A stretch of DNA of 64,000 bases, from positions 164,288 to 228,287 of the forward strand of contig WKKS01000005.1 of assembly GCA_009684515.1 (NCBI GenBank), read 5' to 3'. Position numbers and translations under genes: made by a program. Position 1 is the first letter of the stretch. Each line of letters opens with the position of its first letter. Below, one piece after another: positions 24,826 to 33,227 of this stretch. The notes beneath the pieces are model-generated. The model was not told where the DNA came from, made no database searches, and worked only from the letters and a program-made list of their open reading frames with translations. The DNA is from Geobacter sp. Its GTDB lineage: Bacteria; Desulfobacterota; Desulfuromonadia; Geobacterales; Pseudopelobacteraceae.

Positions 24826-25923
24826 ATGGCGCGAAAGATATTCATTGCTGCCACCGGACAGAATACCGGTAAAACCACTACCAGTCTTTTTTTGATGCAT
24901 CTGGCGCGTAAAAAATACGCCAGGGTCGGATTTATCAAGCCGATCGGCCCCAAGCCGTCAATGCTTAATGGCCGCGAAGTCGACAAGGATGCCGCTCTGA
25001 TAGCGCAGGTGTTCGGGCTTGTTAAGGATCTGCGTTATATGTCACCGGTCGTCCTGCACACAGGTTCAACCCGGCAAGTTGTGGATGGACTGATATCAGT
25101 GGCCGATTTGCAGAACCGTGTCCTCGAAGCCTGCCATGAGTTGGAAAAGAAGTGTGATCTGCTGATCATTGAAGGGGCCGGTCACGCCGGTGTCGGTTCC
25201 ATTCTGAAACTCTCCAATGCCCGCATTGCCAGCATGCTGAATGCGCCGGTTCTGATGGTTACCGGAGGTGGCTTGGGTAACGTGGTGGATTCAGTGCATA
25301 TGAATCTGGCACTGTTTGAGAGGGAGGGCGTTGAAGTCCGGGCAATATTGGCCAACAAGCTGATACCGGAAAAGCGCGACACAACTCTGGACTATCTGCG
25401 TCGATGCTTTTTAGATGAGCATTTTCAGGTTCTGGCAGGTTTCGATTATCATCCGGTTCTGGCTAATCCTACCTTGCGCCGCGTAGCCGGTCTGTTAGGT
25501 TTGCCCATTTATGGAAACAAGCGCGACACCCATCGCATCATAAATCACGTCCAGATAGGTGCTGCTTCAACCCAAAGAGTCGCCGAAATACTAAAAGATT
25601 CAACCCTTTTGATCGTAACCAGCAGTCGTGACGAACTGCTGGTTACGATGGCCAATCTGTACCAGATTCCTTCCTATCGCAGCAAAATCGTAGGTCTGCT
25701 CATTCCGGGGATCATGCCGGTTGGGCAAATCACCCAGCAAATTCTTGACAGAAGCAACATACCCTACCTTCGTACTCAAGAGCATACCACAACAGAGTTG
25801 CACCGGATTATCACCGAGGATGTTTCCAAGTTGACTGCAGAGGACACCGAGAAGTTGGCGTTAGTCCGCACTCTTGCGGAAGAAACCTTTGACTTTGATG
25901 CCCTTGATGCGATTTTTTCATAA
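24826..25923 (+). CDS. BioD-like P-loop protein with DRTGG-type domain
   Basis: A 365-residue protein. The N-terminal half is a dethiobiotin-synthetase/CobQ-like P-loop NTPase: 'AATGQNTGKTTTSLFL' (residues 8-23), 'LLIIEGAGHAGVGS' and 'VLMVTGGGLGNVVDS'. The C-terminal half (about 215-320) is a DRTGG-like regulatory domain as in the N-terminus of phosphotransacetylase (Pta): 'HVQIGAASTQRVAEIL', 'LLIVTSSRDELL', 'VGLLIPGIMP'. No Pta catalytic domain is present. Its substrate is unknown. GGTGACG-type site before ATG 24826. It stands upstream of fur but before fur's own promoter. Confidence 0.78.
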   Translation: MARKIFIAATGQNTGKTTTSLFLMHLARKKYARVGFIKPIGPKPSMLNGREVDKDAALIAQVFGLVKDLRYMSPVVLHTGSTRQVVDGLISVADLQNRVLEACHELEKKCDLLIIEGAGHAGVGSILKLSNARIASMLNAPVLMVTGGGLGNVVDSVHMNLALFEREGVEVRAILANKLIPEKRDTTLDYLRRCFLDEHFQVLAGFDYHPVLANPTLRRVAGLLGLPIYGNKRDTHRIINHVQIGAASTQRVAEILKDSTLLIVTSSRDELLVTMANLYQIPSYRSKIVGLLIPGIMPVGQITQQILDRSNIPYLRTQEHTTTELHRIITEDVSKLTAEDTEKLALVRTLAEETFDFDALDAIFS

Positions 25924-25994
25924 ATCTTCCAAAGTTTAAAATACAAGAAACGTGATGGTCTCGATTGCATCAGTATGATTGCATACAAAATCTC

Positions 25995-26023
25995 TTGACA
26001 AGATTCTTGGTCATCAATATATT
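25995..26023 (+). promoter_or_regulatory. sigma-70 promoter of fur
   Basis: TTGACA (25995-26000), 17-nt spacer, TATATT (26018-26023). The predicted start is near 26030, 20 nt before the fur ATG. This places the promoter inside a longer frame that opens at 25979 and so rules that longer start out. Confidence 0.72.
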
Positions 26024-26039
26024 GAAAATCATTCTCAAG
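26019..26039 (+). promoter_or_regulatory. Fur box overlapping the fur -10 region
   Basis: ATATTGAAAATCATTCTCAAG resembles the Fur consensus (GATAATGATAATCATTATC); 'AAAATCATT' is its most exact part. It overlaps the -10 box and start point, as expected for autoregulation by iron-loaded Fur. Confidence 0.6.
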
Positions 26040-26050
26040 AGGGGGGGCGC

Positions 26051-26488
26051 ATGATTCTTGAAAAGAAAAAAGCTTTCAACTCTTTTGCCATTAGCAAAGG
26101 CCTGCGCTCCACCCGCCAGAGGGATGTCATCCTCGATATATTTCTTTCTACCCACCAGCATGTCAGTGTCGAAGAACTATACCTTAAGATAAAAGCCAGC
26201 AATCCCGGCATCGGTAATGCGACGGTTTATCGTACGCTCAAGCTTTTTGTCGAGGCTGGCCTGGCACGTGAAATCCTGCTGCATGACGGCCAAACCCGCT
26301 ATGAGCACGTCATGGCGGGAGAACATCATGACCACCTTGTCTGTACAGGTTGCAGCAGCATTATTGAGTTTGAAAATGAAACTATTGAAAAGCTGCAGGA
26401 TGAGATTGCAGCGCTGCACGGCTTTATGATCAGGAGTCACAAACTGGAAATTTACGGGCTTTGTGCAGAGTGCAGGAAACCTGGTTAA
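26051..26488 (+). CDS. fur: ferric uptake regulator family repressor
   Basis: A 145-residue Fur-family regulator. The winged helix covers about residues 10-85 ('LRSTRQRDVILDIFL', 'GNATVYRTLKLFVEAGL'). The metal-binding dimerisation domain shows 'YEHVMAGEHHDHLVCTGCSSIIEFEN' (overall H-x-H-H-x-H then C-x-x-C) and a C-terminal C-x-E-C pair ('LCAECRKPG'). With a Fur box on its own promoter and feoB just downstream, an iron role is most likely; PerR or Zur cannot be excluded by sequence alone. ATG 26051 has GAGGGGGGG upstream. Confidence 0.9.
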   Translation: MILEKKKAFNSFAISKGLRSTRQRDVILDIFLSTHQHVSVEELYLKIKASNPGIGNATVYRTLKLFVEAGLAREILLHDGQTRYEHVMAGEHHDHLVCTGCSSIIEFENETIEKLQDEIAALHGFMIRSHKLEIYGLCAECRKPG

Positions 26489-26521
26489 TCTGGGTTGCTT
26501 GCCGGTTTTTTTTGAATGTTC

Positions 26522-26540
26522 AATGAAAATGAAAATCAAA
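26522..26540 (+). promoter_or_regulatory. possible Fur box upstream of feoB
   Basis: AATGAAAATGAAAATCAAA consists of three hexamer-like units resembling GATAAT repeats. It lies 21 nt before the feoB ATG. The match is weaker than the one at fur. Confidence 0.4.
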
Positions 26541-26561
26541 AGCAAGATAAGGGTATAATTT

Positions 26562-28553
26562 ATGTCTTCAAGTTGTTGCAACTCCTCTTCAGAAACCGCT
26601 CTCCGCGAAGGTGTCCGTCGGGTCGCGTTGGTAGGAAACCCTAATGTGGGCAAGAGCGTTCTATTCAATGCTTTAACCGGTGCATATGTCACTGTTTCCA
26701 ACTATCCCGGAACTTCCGTGGAAGTTTCCAGAGGTAATGCGATTTTGGAGGGTGAAAGCTGGCAGGTGATTGACACGCCTGGAATGTATTCGATCCATAC
26801 GATTACCGAGGAGGAAAGGGTCGCCCGCGAAATCCTGCTGAACGAGACCCCCGATGTTGTACTGCATGTCCTGGATGCCCGTAATCTGGAGCGTATGCTG
26901 GCCATGACGGTGCAGTTGATAGAGGCTGAACTGCCGGTGATTCTGGTTGTCAATATCATGGATGAAGCTGAACGGATGGGGCTCAAGATCGATCTTGAGC
27001 TTCTTCAGGAACGGCTGGGTATCCCGGTCATTGGCGCCGCTACCGCCCGCAAGCGCGGATTGGATGAGATCAGATCCGCAGTAGCCGAATACGGCCAGCA
27101 AAAGCATGTGCGCCGTCACTTCCCTTACAGCCGTCTTCTGGAACACGACATTAACGAGATCGCCGGGATGATGACCGGTGAGTATATCCTATCCCGCCGC
27201 GCATTAGCGATGTTGTTGCTACAGCAGGATGAGGAAATTATTTCGATACTGCGTCACCGCGAAGGCGACGGGTACGCTGTGCTGGCCGAGGTGGCGCGGG
27301 ACATATCCTTCAAACGCCGCGGCTCATTTCATCTCAATCTGTCTCTTGAACGCAATGAGATTGCCAAGGAACTCGTAATGGGAGTCTTTGTTGCTCCGGA
27401 AAAGCGGGTAGTAACCTTGTCAGAGCGGTTGTCCAACTGGTCGGTGAAGCCGTTGACCGGGATTCCTTTGCTTCTGATTGTGTTATACTTCGGCCTTTAC
27501 AAGTTTGTAGGAGAGTTTGGTGCCGGTACCGTCGTGGATCTGCTGGAAAAACAGATCTTTGTCGAAATTGTCAATCCCTGGGTGACCAACCTGGTCAAGA
27601 ATGCAATCCCCTGGGAGATTGTTCAGGAGTTGATAGTCGGAGAATATGGCATCATTACCCTTGGCATCCGCTACGCGGTTGGAATCATTTTGCCGATTGT
27701 CGCCACATTTTTCATTTTTTTCTCTTTTCTGGAAGACACCGGTTACTTCCCGCGTCTGGCGCTTCTGGTTGACAGGGTTTTCAAGTATTTCGGCATGTCA
27801 GGGAGAGCTGTGATCCCTATGGTGCTTGGATTTGGCTGTGACACTATGGCTACGATGGTGACACGTACTTTGGAAACCGTTCGTGAACGGGTTATAGCAA
27901 CAGTACTGCTTGCCTTGGCGATTCCCTGTTCAGCGCAACTGGGGGTTATTATCGCGCTCTTGTCAAAAACGCCTGGAGCACTGGCGGTCTGGGGCGTATT
28001 TCTGCTTCTTATTTTTATTGTGGTCGGCCTGTTGGCTGCTCGACTTCTGCCGGGCGAGGCGCCCATGTTTTACATGGAACTGCCTCCCATGCGTCTTCCG
28101 CAGCTATCTAATGTGCTGACCAAAACATATACACGTATGCAGTGGTATTTTATGGAGATCATGCCGTTGTTTGTGATCGCCTCCATACTGCTCTGGCTTG
28201 GCAAGGTTACCGGATTCTTTGAAAAAGCCGTTGAGGCCATGACTCCGGTAATGAACTCGATCGGGTTGCCGAAAGAGGCTGCGGTGGCCTTTATCTTCGG
28301 ATTTTTTCGCCGTGATTATGGAGCAGCAGGATTGTACGACTTGCAGACCAAGGGACTTATGGACGCCCGTCAGCTAACAGTGGCTGCTGTCACGCTGACT
28401 CTTTTCATTCCATGTGTAGCTCAATTTCTGGTTATGAAAAAGGAGCGGGGCTGGAAAGTGGCCGGCGGTATCGGCTTGTTCGTCAGTCTTTTGGCGTTCG
28501 GCAGTGGTTATGTTCTGAACAAGTTGCTGCTGGTGACCGGCTTGCTGGCTTAG
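26562..28553 (+). CDS. feoB: ferrous iron transporter FeoB
   Basis: A 663-residue Fe(II) permease. The N-terminal G domain has G1 'VGNPNVGKS' (residues 24-32), G2-like 'NYPGTSVE', G3 'DTPGMYS' (D-x-x-G) and G4 'NIMDE' in place of NxxD ('NIMD'). A helical GDI-like region follows, then a polytopic membrane domain with two Gate repeats ('GFGCDTMATMVTRTL', 'FGFFRRDYGAAGLYDL'). The N-terminus 'MSSSCCNSSS' carries a short Cys pair that could bind metal. The Gate cysteine in 'GCDTM' is present. An AAGGG site lies 9-10 nt before the ATG. Confidence 0.95.
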   Translation: MSSSCCNSSSETALREGVRRVALVGNPNVGKSVLFNALTGAYVTVSNYPGTSVEVSRGNAILEGESWQVIDTPGMYSIHTITEEERVAREILLNETPDVVLHVLDARNLERMLAMTVQLIEAELPVILVVNIMDEAERMGLKIDLELLQERLGIPVIGAATARKRGLDEIRSAVAEYGQQKHVRRHFPYSRLLEHDINEIAGMMTGEYILSRRALAMLLLQQDEEIISILRHREGDGYAVLAEVARDISFKRRGSFHLNLSLERNEIAKELVMGVFVAPEKRVVTLSERLSNWSVKPLTGIPLLLIVLYFGLYKFVGEFGAGTVVDLLEKQIFVEIVNPWVTNLVKNAIPWEIVQELIVGEYGIITLGIRYAVGIILPIVATFFIFFSFLEDTGYFPRLALLVDRVFKYFGMSGRAVIPMVLGFGCDTMATMVTRTLETVRERVIATVLLALAIPCSAQLGVIIALLSKTPGALAVWGVFLLLIFIVVGLLAARLLPGEAPMFYMELPPMRLPQLSNVLTKTYTRMQWYFMEIMPLFVIASILLWLGKVTGFFEKAVEAMTPVMNSIGLPKEAAVAFIFGFFRRDYGAAGLYDLQTKGLMDARQLTVAAVTLTLFIPCVAQFLVMKKERGWKVAGGIGLFVSLLAFGSGYVLNKLLLVTGLLA

Positions 28554-28583
28554 AGTTCAAATAAAATCTATTAGGTGATGGAA

Positions 28584-28775
28584 ATGATATGCGGGTTCTG
28601 TGGACATACCTTTGACGAAACTGAAGGAAAACAAGGTTGTGGAGGTTGCCCGGGCGGCTGCCACTCGATCCATTGTCCACGCTGCAACTACAAAAACCCT
28701 GTGGAACCTGAACTGATAAAAAAAATACGTAACATATTCGGTAAGAACAAAGCTCACAAAGGAGATGTGGAATGA
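28584..28775 (+). CDS. small Cys-rich zinc-ribbon-like protein linked to feo genes
   Basis: A 63-residue protein with 'CGFCGHTFDE' (C-x-x-C), 'GCGGCPGGCHSIHCPRCNY' (C-x-x-C, then C-x-x-x-x-C-x-x-C) and a basic tail. It is probably a zinc ribbon or Fe/Zn-binding protein. The start chosen (28584) has AGGTG 6 nt upstream; in-frame GTG 28575 and ATG 28578 are too close to that site. Its stop overlaps the DtxR-FeoA start (ATGA). Position between feoB and a metal regulator suggests a role in ferrous iron handling or sensing. Confidence 0.75.
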   Translation: MICGFCGHTFDETEGKQGCGGCPGGCHSIHCPRCNYKNPVEPELIKKIRNIFGKNKAHKGDVE

Positions 28776-29416
28776 AAATGTCAGACAAGGCGGAAGAAAT
28801 TCTGGAGGCACTCTGGATTGCTGTAGAAGAAAAGAAGCTGGCAGCTCTGGATCCGCAGGACTTTTCAATTTCACTGGACGATCCAGCCTATGCGGAATTG
28901 ACCGGTCGCGCCTTGGTCGAAATTAAACAAGGACTTGTTTACTTCAGACCAGAAGGCAGGGTCGAGGGGCGCACCACGATTCGTAGGCATCGGCTTGCGG
29001 AGCGCTTGATGATGGACGTGCTCAATATACGGGGAGAAGCAGGTGACTATAAAGCCTGTGAGTTTGAACACCTGCTGAATGAAGGTGTGGATACAAAGGT
29101 TTGCACTATGCTGAATCATCCAACTACATGCCCGCATGGAAAGCCGATCCCCCCCGGAGATTGTTGTGACCAGGCCCGTGCAGAGGGGGATCTTGGTGTT
29201 GTTCCTCTGACAGAGTTTAAATCCGGACAGGAAGGTGAAATCGCCTATATTCAGACCGATGACAGCAAGAAAATGCAGAAGCTGATGGCGATGGGGGTGC
29301 TGCCCGGCAATCGCATCATACTGTTGCAGGCTTTCCCTTCGTACATTTTCAGGGTCGGGTATTCGGAGTTTGCCATCGACAGCAATCTGGCAAAAGAGAT
29401 CTTTGTAAGGAAATAG
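28772..29416 (+). CDS. DtxR-type metal regulator with C-terminal FeoA domain
   Basis: A 214-residue fusion. The N-terminal half has a divergent winged helix and DtxR-like dimer/metal segment: 'RRHRLAERLMMDVL', 'ACEFEHLLNEGVD', 'VCTMLNHPTTCPHGKPIPPGDCC'. The last motif carries two Cys-His clusters and a terminal Cys pair, which differ from classic DtxR and suggest a bound metal. The last 75 residues form a FeoA/SH3-like domain ('QKLMAMGVLPGNRIILLQAFPSYIFRV'). It likely senses Fe(II) or Mn(II) and controls feoB and possibly others. GGAG lies 7 nt before ATG 28772. A terminator follows. Confidence 0.85.
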   Translation: MKMSDKAEEILEALWIAVEEKKLAALDPQDFSISLDDPAYAELTGRALVEIKQGLVYFRPEGRVEGRTTIRRHRLAERLMMDVLNIRGEAGDYKACEFEHLLNEGVDTKVCTMLNHPTTCPHGKPIPPGDCCDQARAEGDLGVVPLTEFKSGQEGEIAYIQTDDSKKMQKLMAMGVLPGNRIILLQAFPSYIFRVGYSEFAIDSNLAKEIFVRK

Positions 29417-29499
29417 TTGGATAGACAGTCAGCTGCCTCAATAAATCCTCAGCTGATGCTTTTGAGTTGAGATAGTGCACTGCCTATGGTATTGATGAG

Positions 29500-29531
29500 G
29501 ACACCCGCTGCTGTAAGCGGGTGTCTTTTTT
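29500..29531 (+). terminator. rho-independent terminator after the feo operon
   Basis: A perfect 10-bp stem GACACCCGCT/AGCGGGTGTC (29500-29509 with 29516-29525), 6-nt loop, then six T residues. Confidence 0.92.
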
Positions 29532-29634
29532 CAGTTTTACGGTCTGTTGAGCCGGAATCTGTTGCTGAGAAAATAGCACTTATTATTAGCCGTTTAAATG
29601 ATCTTACAAATTGGATCAAAGGAGTTTGGATAGT

Positions 29635-30468
29635 ATGACCCGCGAAATAAGTATTGGAAATATCAAGATTGGTGGCAAGCGTCCTCTAGCACTGATCGCA
29701 GGACCCTGCGTCATAGAGAACGAGACAGCTACATTGCGTCACGCCGAGAAGCTGATGACCATCTGTAACGGGGTTAACATACCGCTGGTATTTAAAGCTT
29801 CCTATGATAAGGCCAATCGCACATCGATCAATGCTTTTCGTGGGCCTGGTATCAAAGAGGGTCTTGCCATACTTCGCAAGGTGAAGGAAACCCTGGGCTT
29901 GCCGATCCTTTCGGACATACACTCAATCGAGCAGATCGCACCTGCGGCTGAGGTTCTTGATGTCCTTCAGATACCGGCTTTTCTGTGCCGTCAGACCGAT
30001 CTTTTGATCGCTGCGGCAAGATGCGGACGTGTGATTAATGTAAAGAAAGGGCAGTTTCTAGCCCCCTGGGATATGAAAAACGTTGCTGAAAAGATTGCTG
30101 CCAGTGGTAATGAAGACATTATACTGACAGAGCGCGGCGCCTCCTTTGGATATAATAATCTGGTCGTTGACATGCGCAGCTTTCCGGTGATGCGATCGAC
30201 AGGTTACCCGGTAGTATTCGACGCAACCCACAGTGTTCAGCTGCCCGGTGGACAGGGCGACAGTTCGGGGGGGCAGCGCGAGTTTGTCGAGTATCTTTCC
30301 CGCGCGGCTGTGGCAACCGGCATTGACGGGATTTTTATGGAAGTTCATGAGGACCCGGATAAGGCACTCTGTGATGGTCCCAATTCGATTCCATTGAGTG
30401 AGCTTGCCACGTTATTGAACACACTTAAAGCTGTTGATGCAGTTGTTAAGCAGAAGGTGTCAGCATGA
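29635..30468 (+). CDS. kdsA: 3-deoxy-D-manno-octulosonate 8-phosphate synthase
   Basis: A 277-residue enzyme condensing arabinose-5-phosphate and PEP into KDO-8-phosphate, the first committed step of LPS inner-core synthesis. Motifs: '[10 protein letters not shown]', '[12 protein letters not shown]', '[14 protein letters not shown]', '[12 protein letters not shown]', '[19 protein letters not shown]' and '[12 protein letters not shown]'. The start ATG 29635 has AAGGAG 10 nt before it; a longer frame (TTG 29611) lacks one. It overlaps kdsD by 4 nt and begins the KDO/LPS export operon. Confidence 0.95.
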   Translation: MTREISIGNIKIGGKRPLALIAGPCVIENETATLRHAEKLMTICNGVNIPLVFKASYDKANRTSINAFRGPGIKEGLAILRKVKETLGLPILSDIHSIEQIAPAAEVLDVLQIPAFLCRQTDLLIAAARCGRVINVKKGQFLAPWDMKNVAEKIAASGNEDIILTERGASFGYNNLVVDMRSFPVMRSTGYPVVFDATHSVQLPGGQGDSSGGQREFVEYLSRAAVATGIDGIFMEVHEDPDKALCDGPNSIPLSELATLLNTLKAVDAVVKQKVSA

Positions 30469-31433
30469 ATGTTTTGAATGAGGCGCGCCGCGTCATACAG
30501 GTTGAGGCAGATGCGTTGTCTGCCATGGCAAGCCGGATTGATGCTTCTTTTGAGGCTGCGCTGGACTTGATTCTGGCCAGTTCCGGGAGGGTCATAGTCA
30601 GCGGCATGGGCAAGTCCGGCCTGATAGGGCAGAAGATTGCCTCTACCATGGCATCGACCGGTACGCCAGCCTTCTTTCTTCACCCGGCTGAAGGTATTCA
30701 CGGTGATCTGGGCATGATCATGACCGGGGATGTGGTTATTGCAATTTCCAACAGCGGTGAAACTGAGGAAATACTGCGTATTCTTCCGTCCATCAAGCGT
30801 TTGGGCGCACATCTGGTTGCGATGAGCGGTAACAGTTTGTCGAATCTGGCGCGCTCCAGTGACGTTTTCCTCGATGTTTCCGTCAAGGAGGAAGCGTGTC
30901 CGCTGGGGTTGGCTCCAACCGCTTCCACCACTGCCACACTTGCCATGGGAGATGCGCTGGCTGTTGCCCTGCTGGTTAAGCGGGGCTTCAGGGCTGAGGA
31001 TTTTGCCATTTTCCATCCCGGTGGTTCTTTGGGTAGAAAATTGCTTCTGCGGGTTGAGGATTTAATGCATAGCGGCGAAAGCATTCCACTTGTTCTGGAA
31101 GACACCACCATGAAGGATACGCTGTTTGTAATTACTGCTAAGGGACTTGGCGTGGCCGGCGTCTGCGACAGCGCCGGTGCGCTACAGGGCGTTATCACTG
31201 ATGGTGATCTTCGCAGATCCCTGGAGAAGGGTTACGATATCCTGAATCAACGGGCTGATGAAATTATGAAACGCGGGCCTTTGCGCATCAAACGCAGCGA
31301 ATTGGCTGCGGCAGCCTTACAGGTCATGGAGCATCGTTCCATTACATCTCTGTTTGTGTTTGATGACGACCAGAGTGTAACGCCATGCGGAATAGTGCAT
31401 TTGCATGATATCCTGAAAGCCGGTATTGCGTGA
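30465..31433 (+). CDS. kdsD: arabinose-5-phosphate isomerase
   Basis: A 322-residue protein with an N-terminal SIS isomerase domain ('[35 protein letters not shown]' pattern, residues about 43-78; '[12 protein letters not shown]') and two C-terminal CBS domains (about 205-320). It makes arabinose-5-phosphate from ribulose-5-phosphate for KdsA, its neighbour. Overlaps kdsA by 4 nt and kdsC by 1-4 nt. Confidence 0.95.
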   Translation: MNVLNEARRVIQVEADALSAMASRIDASFEAALDLILASSGRVIVSGMGKSGLIGQKIASTMASTGTPAFFLHPAEGIHGDLGMIMTGDVVIAISNSGETEEILRILPSIKRLGAHLVAMSGNSLSNLARSSDVFLDVSVKEEACPLGLAPTASTTATLAMGDALAVALLVKRGFRAEDFAIFHPGGSLGRKLLLRVEDLMHSGESIPLVLEDTTMKDTLFVITAKGLGVAGVCDSAGALQGVITDGDLRRSLEKGYDILNQRADEIMKRGPLRIKRSELAAAALQVMEHRSITSLFVFDDDQSVTPCGIVHLHDILKAGIA

Positions 31434-31948
31434 TGAAATATAAACTCAAAAATATCAAGCTGTTGCTTCTGGATGTTGACGGAGTCATGACAGACGGTGG
31501 CATTATCTACGATGGCAACGGCCTGGAAACCAAGACTTTCAATGTCAAGGATGGGCACGGAATAAAAATGCTGCAGCGACATGGAATAGAGGTCGGCATT
31601 ATAACCGGCAGGACTTCCAAGGTCGTTGAAATACGTGCTGCGGAACTCGGCATCGAACTGGTTTATCAAGGAGCTCTCAAAAAGCTGGAAAGCTATAATG
31701 ACATAAAGCTCAGAACGGGACTTGCTGATAGTCAAATCGCATATATCGGCGACGACGTTATCGATGTTCCTGTTATGAAGCGAGTAGCATTTGCCGCGGC
31801 TCCTGCAGACGGTCTTTCAGATGCCCTTAAAGCTGCCGATTACGTTACCCGGAAAGAGGGTGGCAAGGGCGCAGTGAGAGAGGTTTGTGATATGATTCTG
31901 AAAGGATGCGGGTTTTGGGGTGAGGTTGTAAGTCGTTATGAACTGTAA
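31433..31948 (+). CDS. kdsC: KDO-8-phosphate phosphatase (HAD family)
   Basis: A 171-residue tetrameric HAD phosphatase. Motif I 'LLDVDGVMTDGG', motif II 'GIITGRTS', motif III K in 'GALKK', motif IV 'IGDDVIDVPVMK' are visible. It dephosphorylates KDO-8-P to KDO. Either GTG 31430 (4-nt overlap) or ATG 31433 (1-nt overlap) with kdsD could be the start; the ATG is chosen. The gap to lptC is 85 nt, the only break in the operon. Confidence 0.94.
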   Translation: MKYKLKNIKLLLLDVDGVMTDGGIIYDGNGLETKTFNVKDGHGIKMLQRHGIEVGIITGRTSKVVEIRAAELGIELVYQGALKKLESYNDIKLRTGLADSQIAYIGDDVIDVPVMKRVAFAAAPADGLSDALKAADYVTRKEGGKGAVREVCDMILKGCGFWGEVVSRYEL

Positions 31949-32033
31949 CCTTCAATCTTTGTGCCAAAAATGTTATCGTTTGCCACGTTCTGCTGGACAG
32001 TCCCCCTCCTCGATGGTATAGTTCCTAATAATT

Positions 32034-32705
32034 ATGGTATCGCCCGTTTTAATCAGGCCCCTGCTGGCCATTATCGTGACGGCAGTATTAATAGGTATTG
32101 TGGCCACCATCTACCGGAGCGGTTCTCATGATCAACCTCCGGTACAGTCGGCTCTTCAGCAGCTTCCCCAAAATATTGACATAGCTTTAAACAAAGCCCG
32201 TTTTAGTGAAATAAGGGACGGCTCTGTTATCTGGGAACTGTTGGCCGATCATGTTGAGTATGATAAAAGCGCCGATGTTGCTCATCTGTCCGGTATACTG
32301 ATGGAATTTGTGCGCAGCAGGTCTTCCGGTTCTGTGACTGTGACTGCCGAGCACGGGGATTATTATAGCAGCAATAACGACATCCGCCTGAATGGCGAGG
32401 TTCATGTGCAAACCGAGGATGGGATATCTTTTGACACAGATACAATCGAATACAGTTCAGTAAAATCCAGATTCAAAACATCAGATAAAATCTTGTTCAG
32501 GCAGCAACGCCTTAATCTGTCGGCTGTGGGAATGGAGATGGATGTTAGGAATCAGCGTGTCCATTTTAACAGAGCTATCGATGCTGTCGTCGCTGGTTCT
32601 GCACCACGGCAAACGATTCCACCAACATCAGTGAAAAAGTCCGTTCGTAAAATGGAAAAACGCTTGGTTAAAAAAGCAAAGAAGCGTCGTAAAGGTAATA
32701 AATAG
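32034..32705 (+). CDS. lptC: LPS export protein LptC
   Basis: A 223-residue bitopic inner-membrane protein: N-terminal helix (about 8-30), then a beta-jellyroll LptC domain ('VIWELLADHVEYDKSADVAHLSGILMEF', 'YYSSNNDIRLNGEVHVQTEDG', 'IEYSSVKSRFKTSDKI'). It passes LPS from the LptB2FG complex to LptA. The C-terminus has an unusual lysine/arginine-rich tail ('KKSVRKMEKRLVKKAKKRR'). The start ATG 32034 has no strong ribosome site. lptA follows with no gap. Confidence 0.88.
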   Translation: MVSPVLIRPLLAIIVTAVLIGIVATIYRSGSHDQPPVQSALQQLPQNIDIALNKARFSEIRDGSVIWELLADHVEYDKSADVAHLSGILMEFVRSRSSGSVTVTAEHGDYYSSNNDIRLNGEVHVQTEDGISFDTDTIEYSSVKSRFKTSDKILFRQQRLNLSAVGMEMDVRNQRVHFNRAIDAVVAGSAPRQTIPPTSVKKSVRKMEKRLVKKAKKRRKGNK

Positions 32706-33227
32706 ATGAAAAAACTTTCTTTCAGCATATGGGTGCTTTTTTTGATGTTTGCATCCGTGTCACTGGCTGCTTCCGCTGATAAAAACAGTCACAGAGACCG
32801 CTCCCGATTGCCGATTACTATAAAATCCAACGAATTGACCGCCGACAATAAAGGTAAAACGGCAATTTTCACCGGTAAGGTAGTTGCCAAACAGGGCGAT
32901 ATAACCATTTTTGCCGACAAGATAGTTGTAAGCTATGCCGAGAAAAAAAACGATGTTGATAAAATTGAAGCCGTCGGGAATGTGCGAATTGTTCAGCAAA
33001 ACAAGACCGGAATCGCTGGTCAGGCGGTCTACGATAGTCATGACGGCCGGATAACATTGACCGGCAATCCCAAGGTTATGCAAGGCAGCGATAGTATCAG
33101 CGGGAAAATTATTACCTATTATGTAGATGATGATAAAAGTGTTGTTTCTGGCGGAGACGATCCTAAATCACGAGTTGAGGCGGTTATAAACCCGCCTGCC
33201 AGGAAGGGCAATGCAGACGGTCTCTGA
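32706..33227 (+). CDS. lptA: LPS transport periplasmic protein LptA
   Basis: A 173-residue periplasmic OstA-fold protein. Signal peptide residues 1-22 ('MFASVSLAASAD'), then 'PITIKSNELTADNKGKTAIFTGKVVAKQGD' pattern and 'ITLTGNPKVMQGSDSISGKIITYYVDDD', the bridging repeat strands. It forms a filament carrying LPS across the periplasm. Begins directly after lptC and overlaps lptB by 17 nt. Confidence 0.9.
   Translation: MKKLSFSIWVLFLMFASVSLAASADKNSHRDRSRLPITIKSNELTADNKGKTAIFTGKVVAKQGDITIFADKIVVSYAEKKNDVDKIEAVGNVRIVQQNKTGIAGQAVYDSHDGRITLTGNPKVMQGSDSISGKIITYYVDDDKSVVSGGDDPKSRVEAVINPPARKGNADGL

Noticed and set aside
26554..26559. TATAAT just before feoB as a -10 box.
   Set aside because: It is 2 nt from the ATG, too close for a normal transcript start, and has no -35 partner. 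The AAGGG site suggests a start on a longer transcript.
30345..31016. Minus-strand frame antisense to kdsA/kdsD.
   Set aside because: It overlaps conserved genes throughout and lacks a credible start signal.
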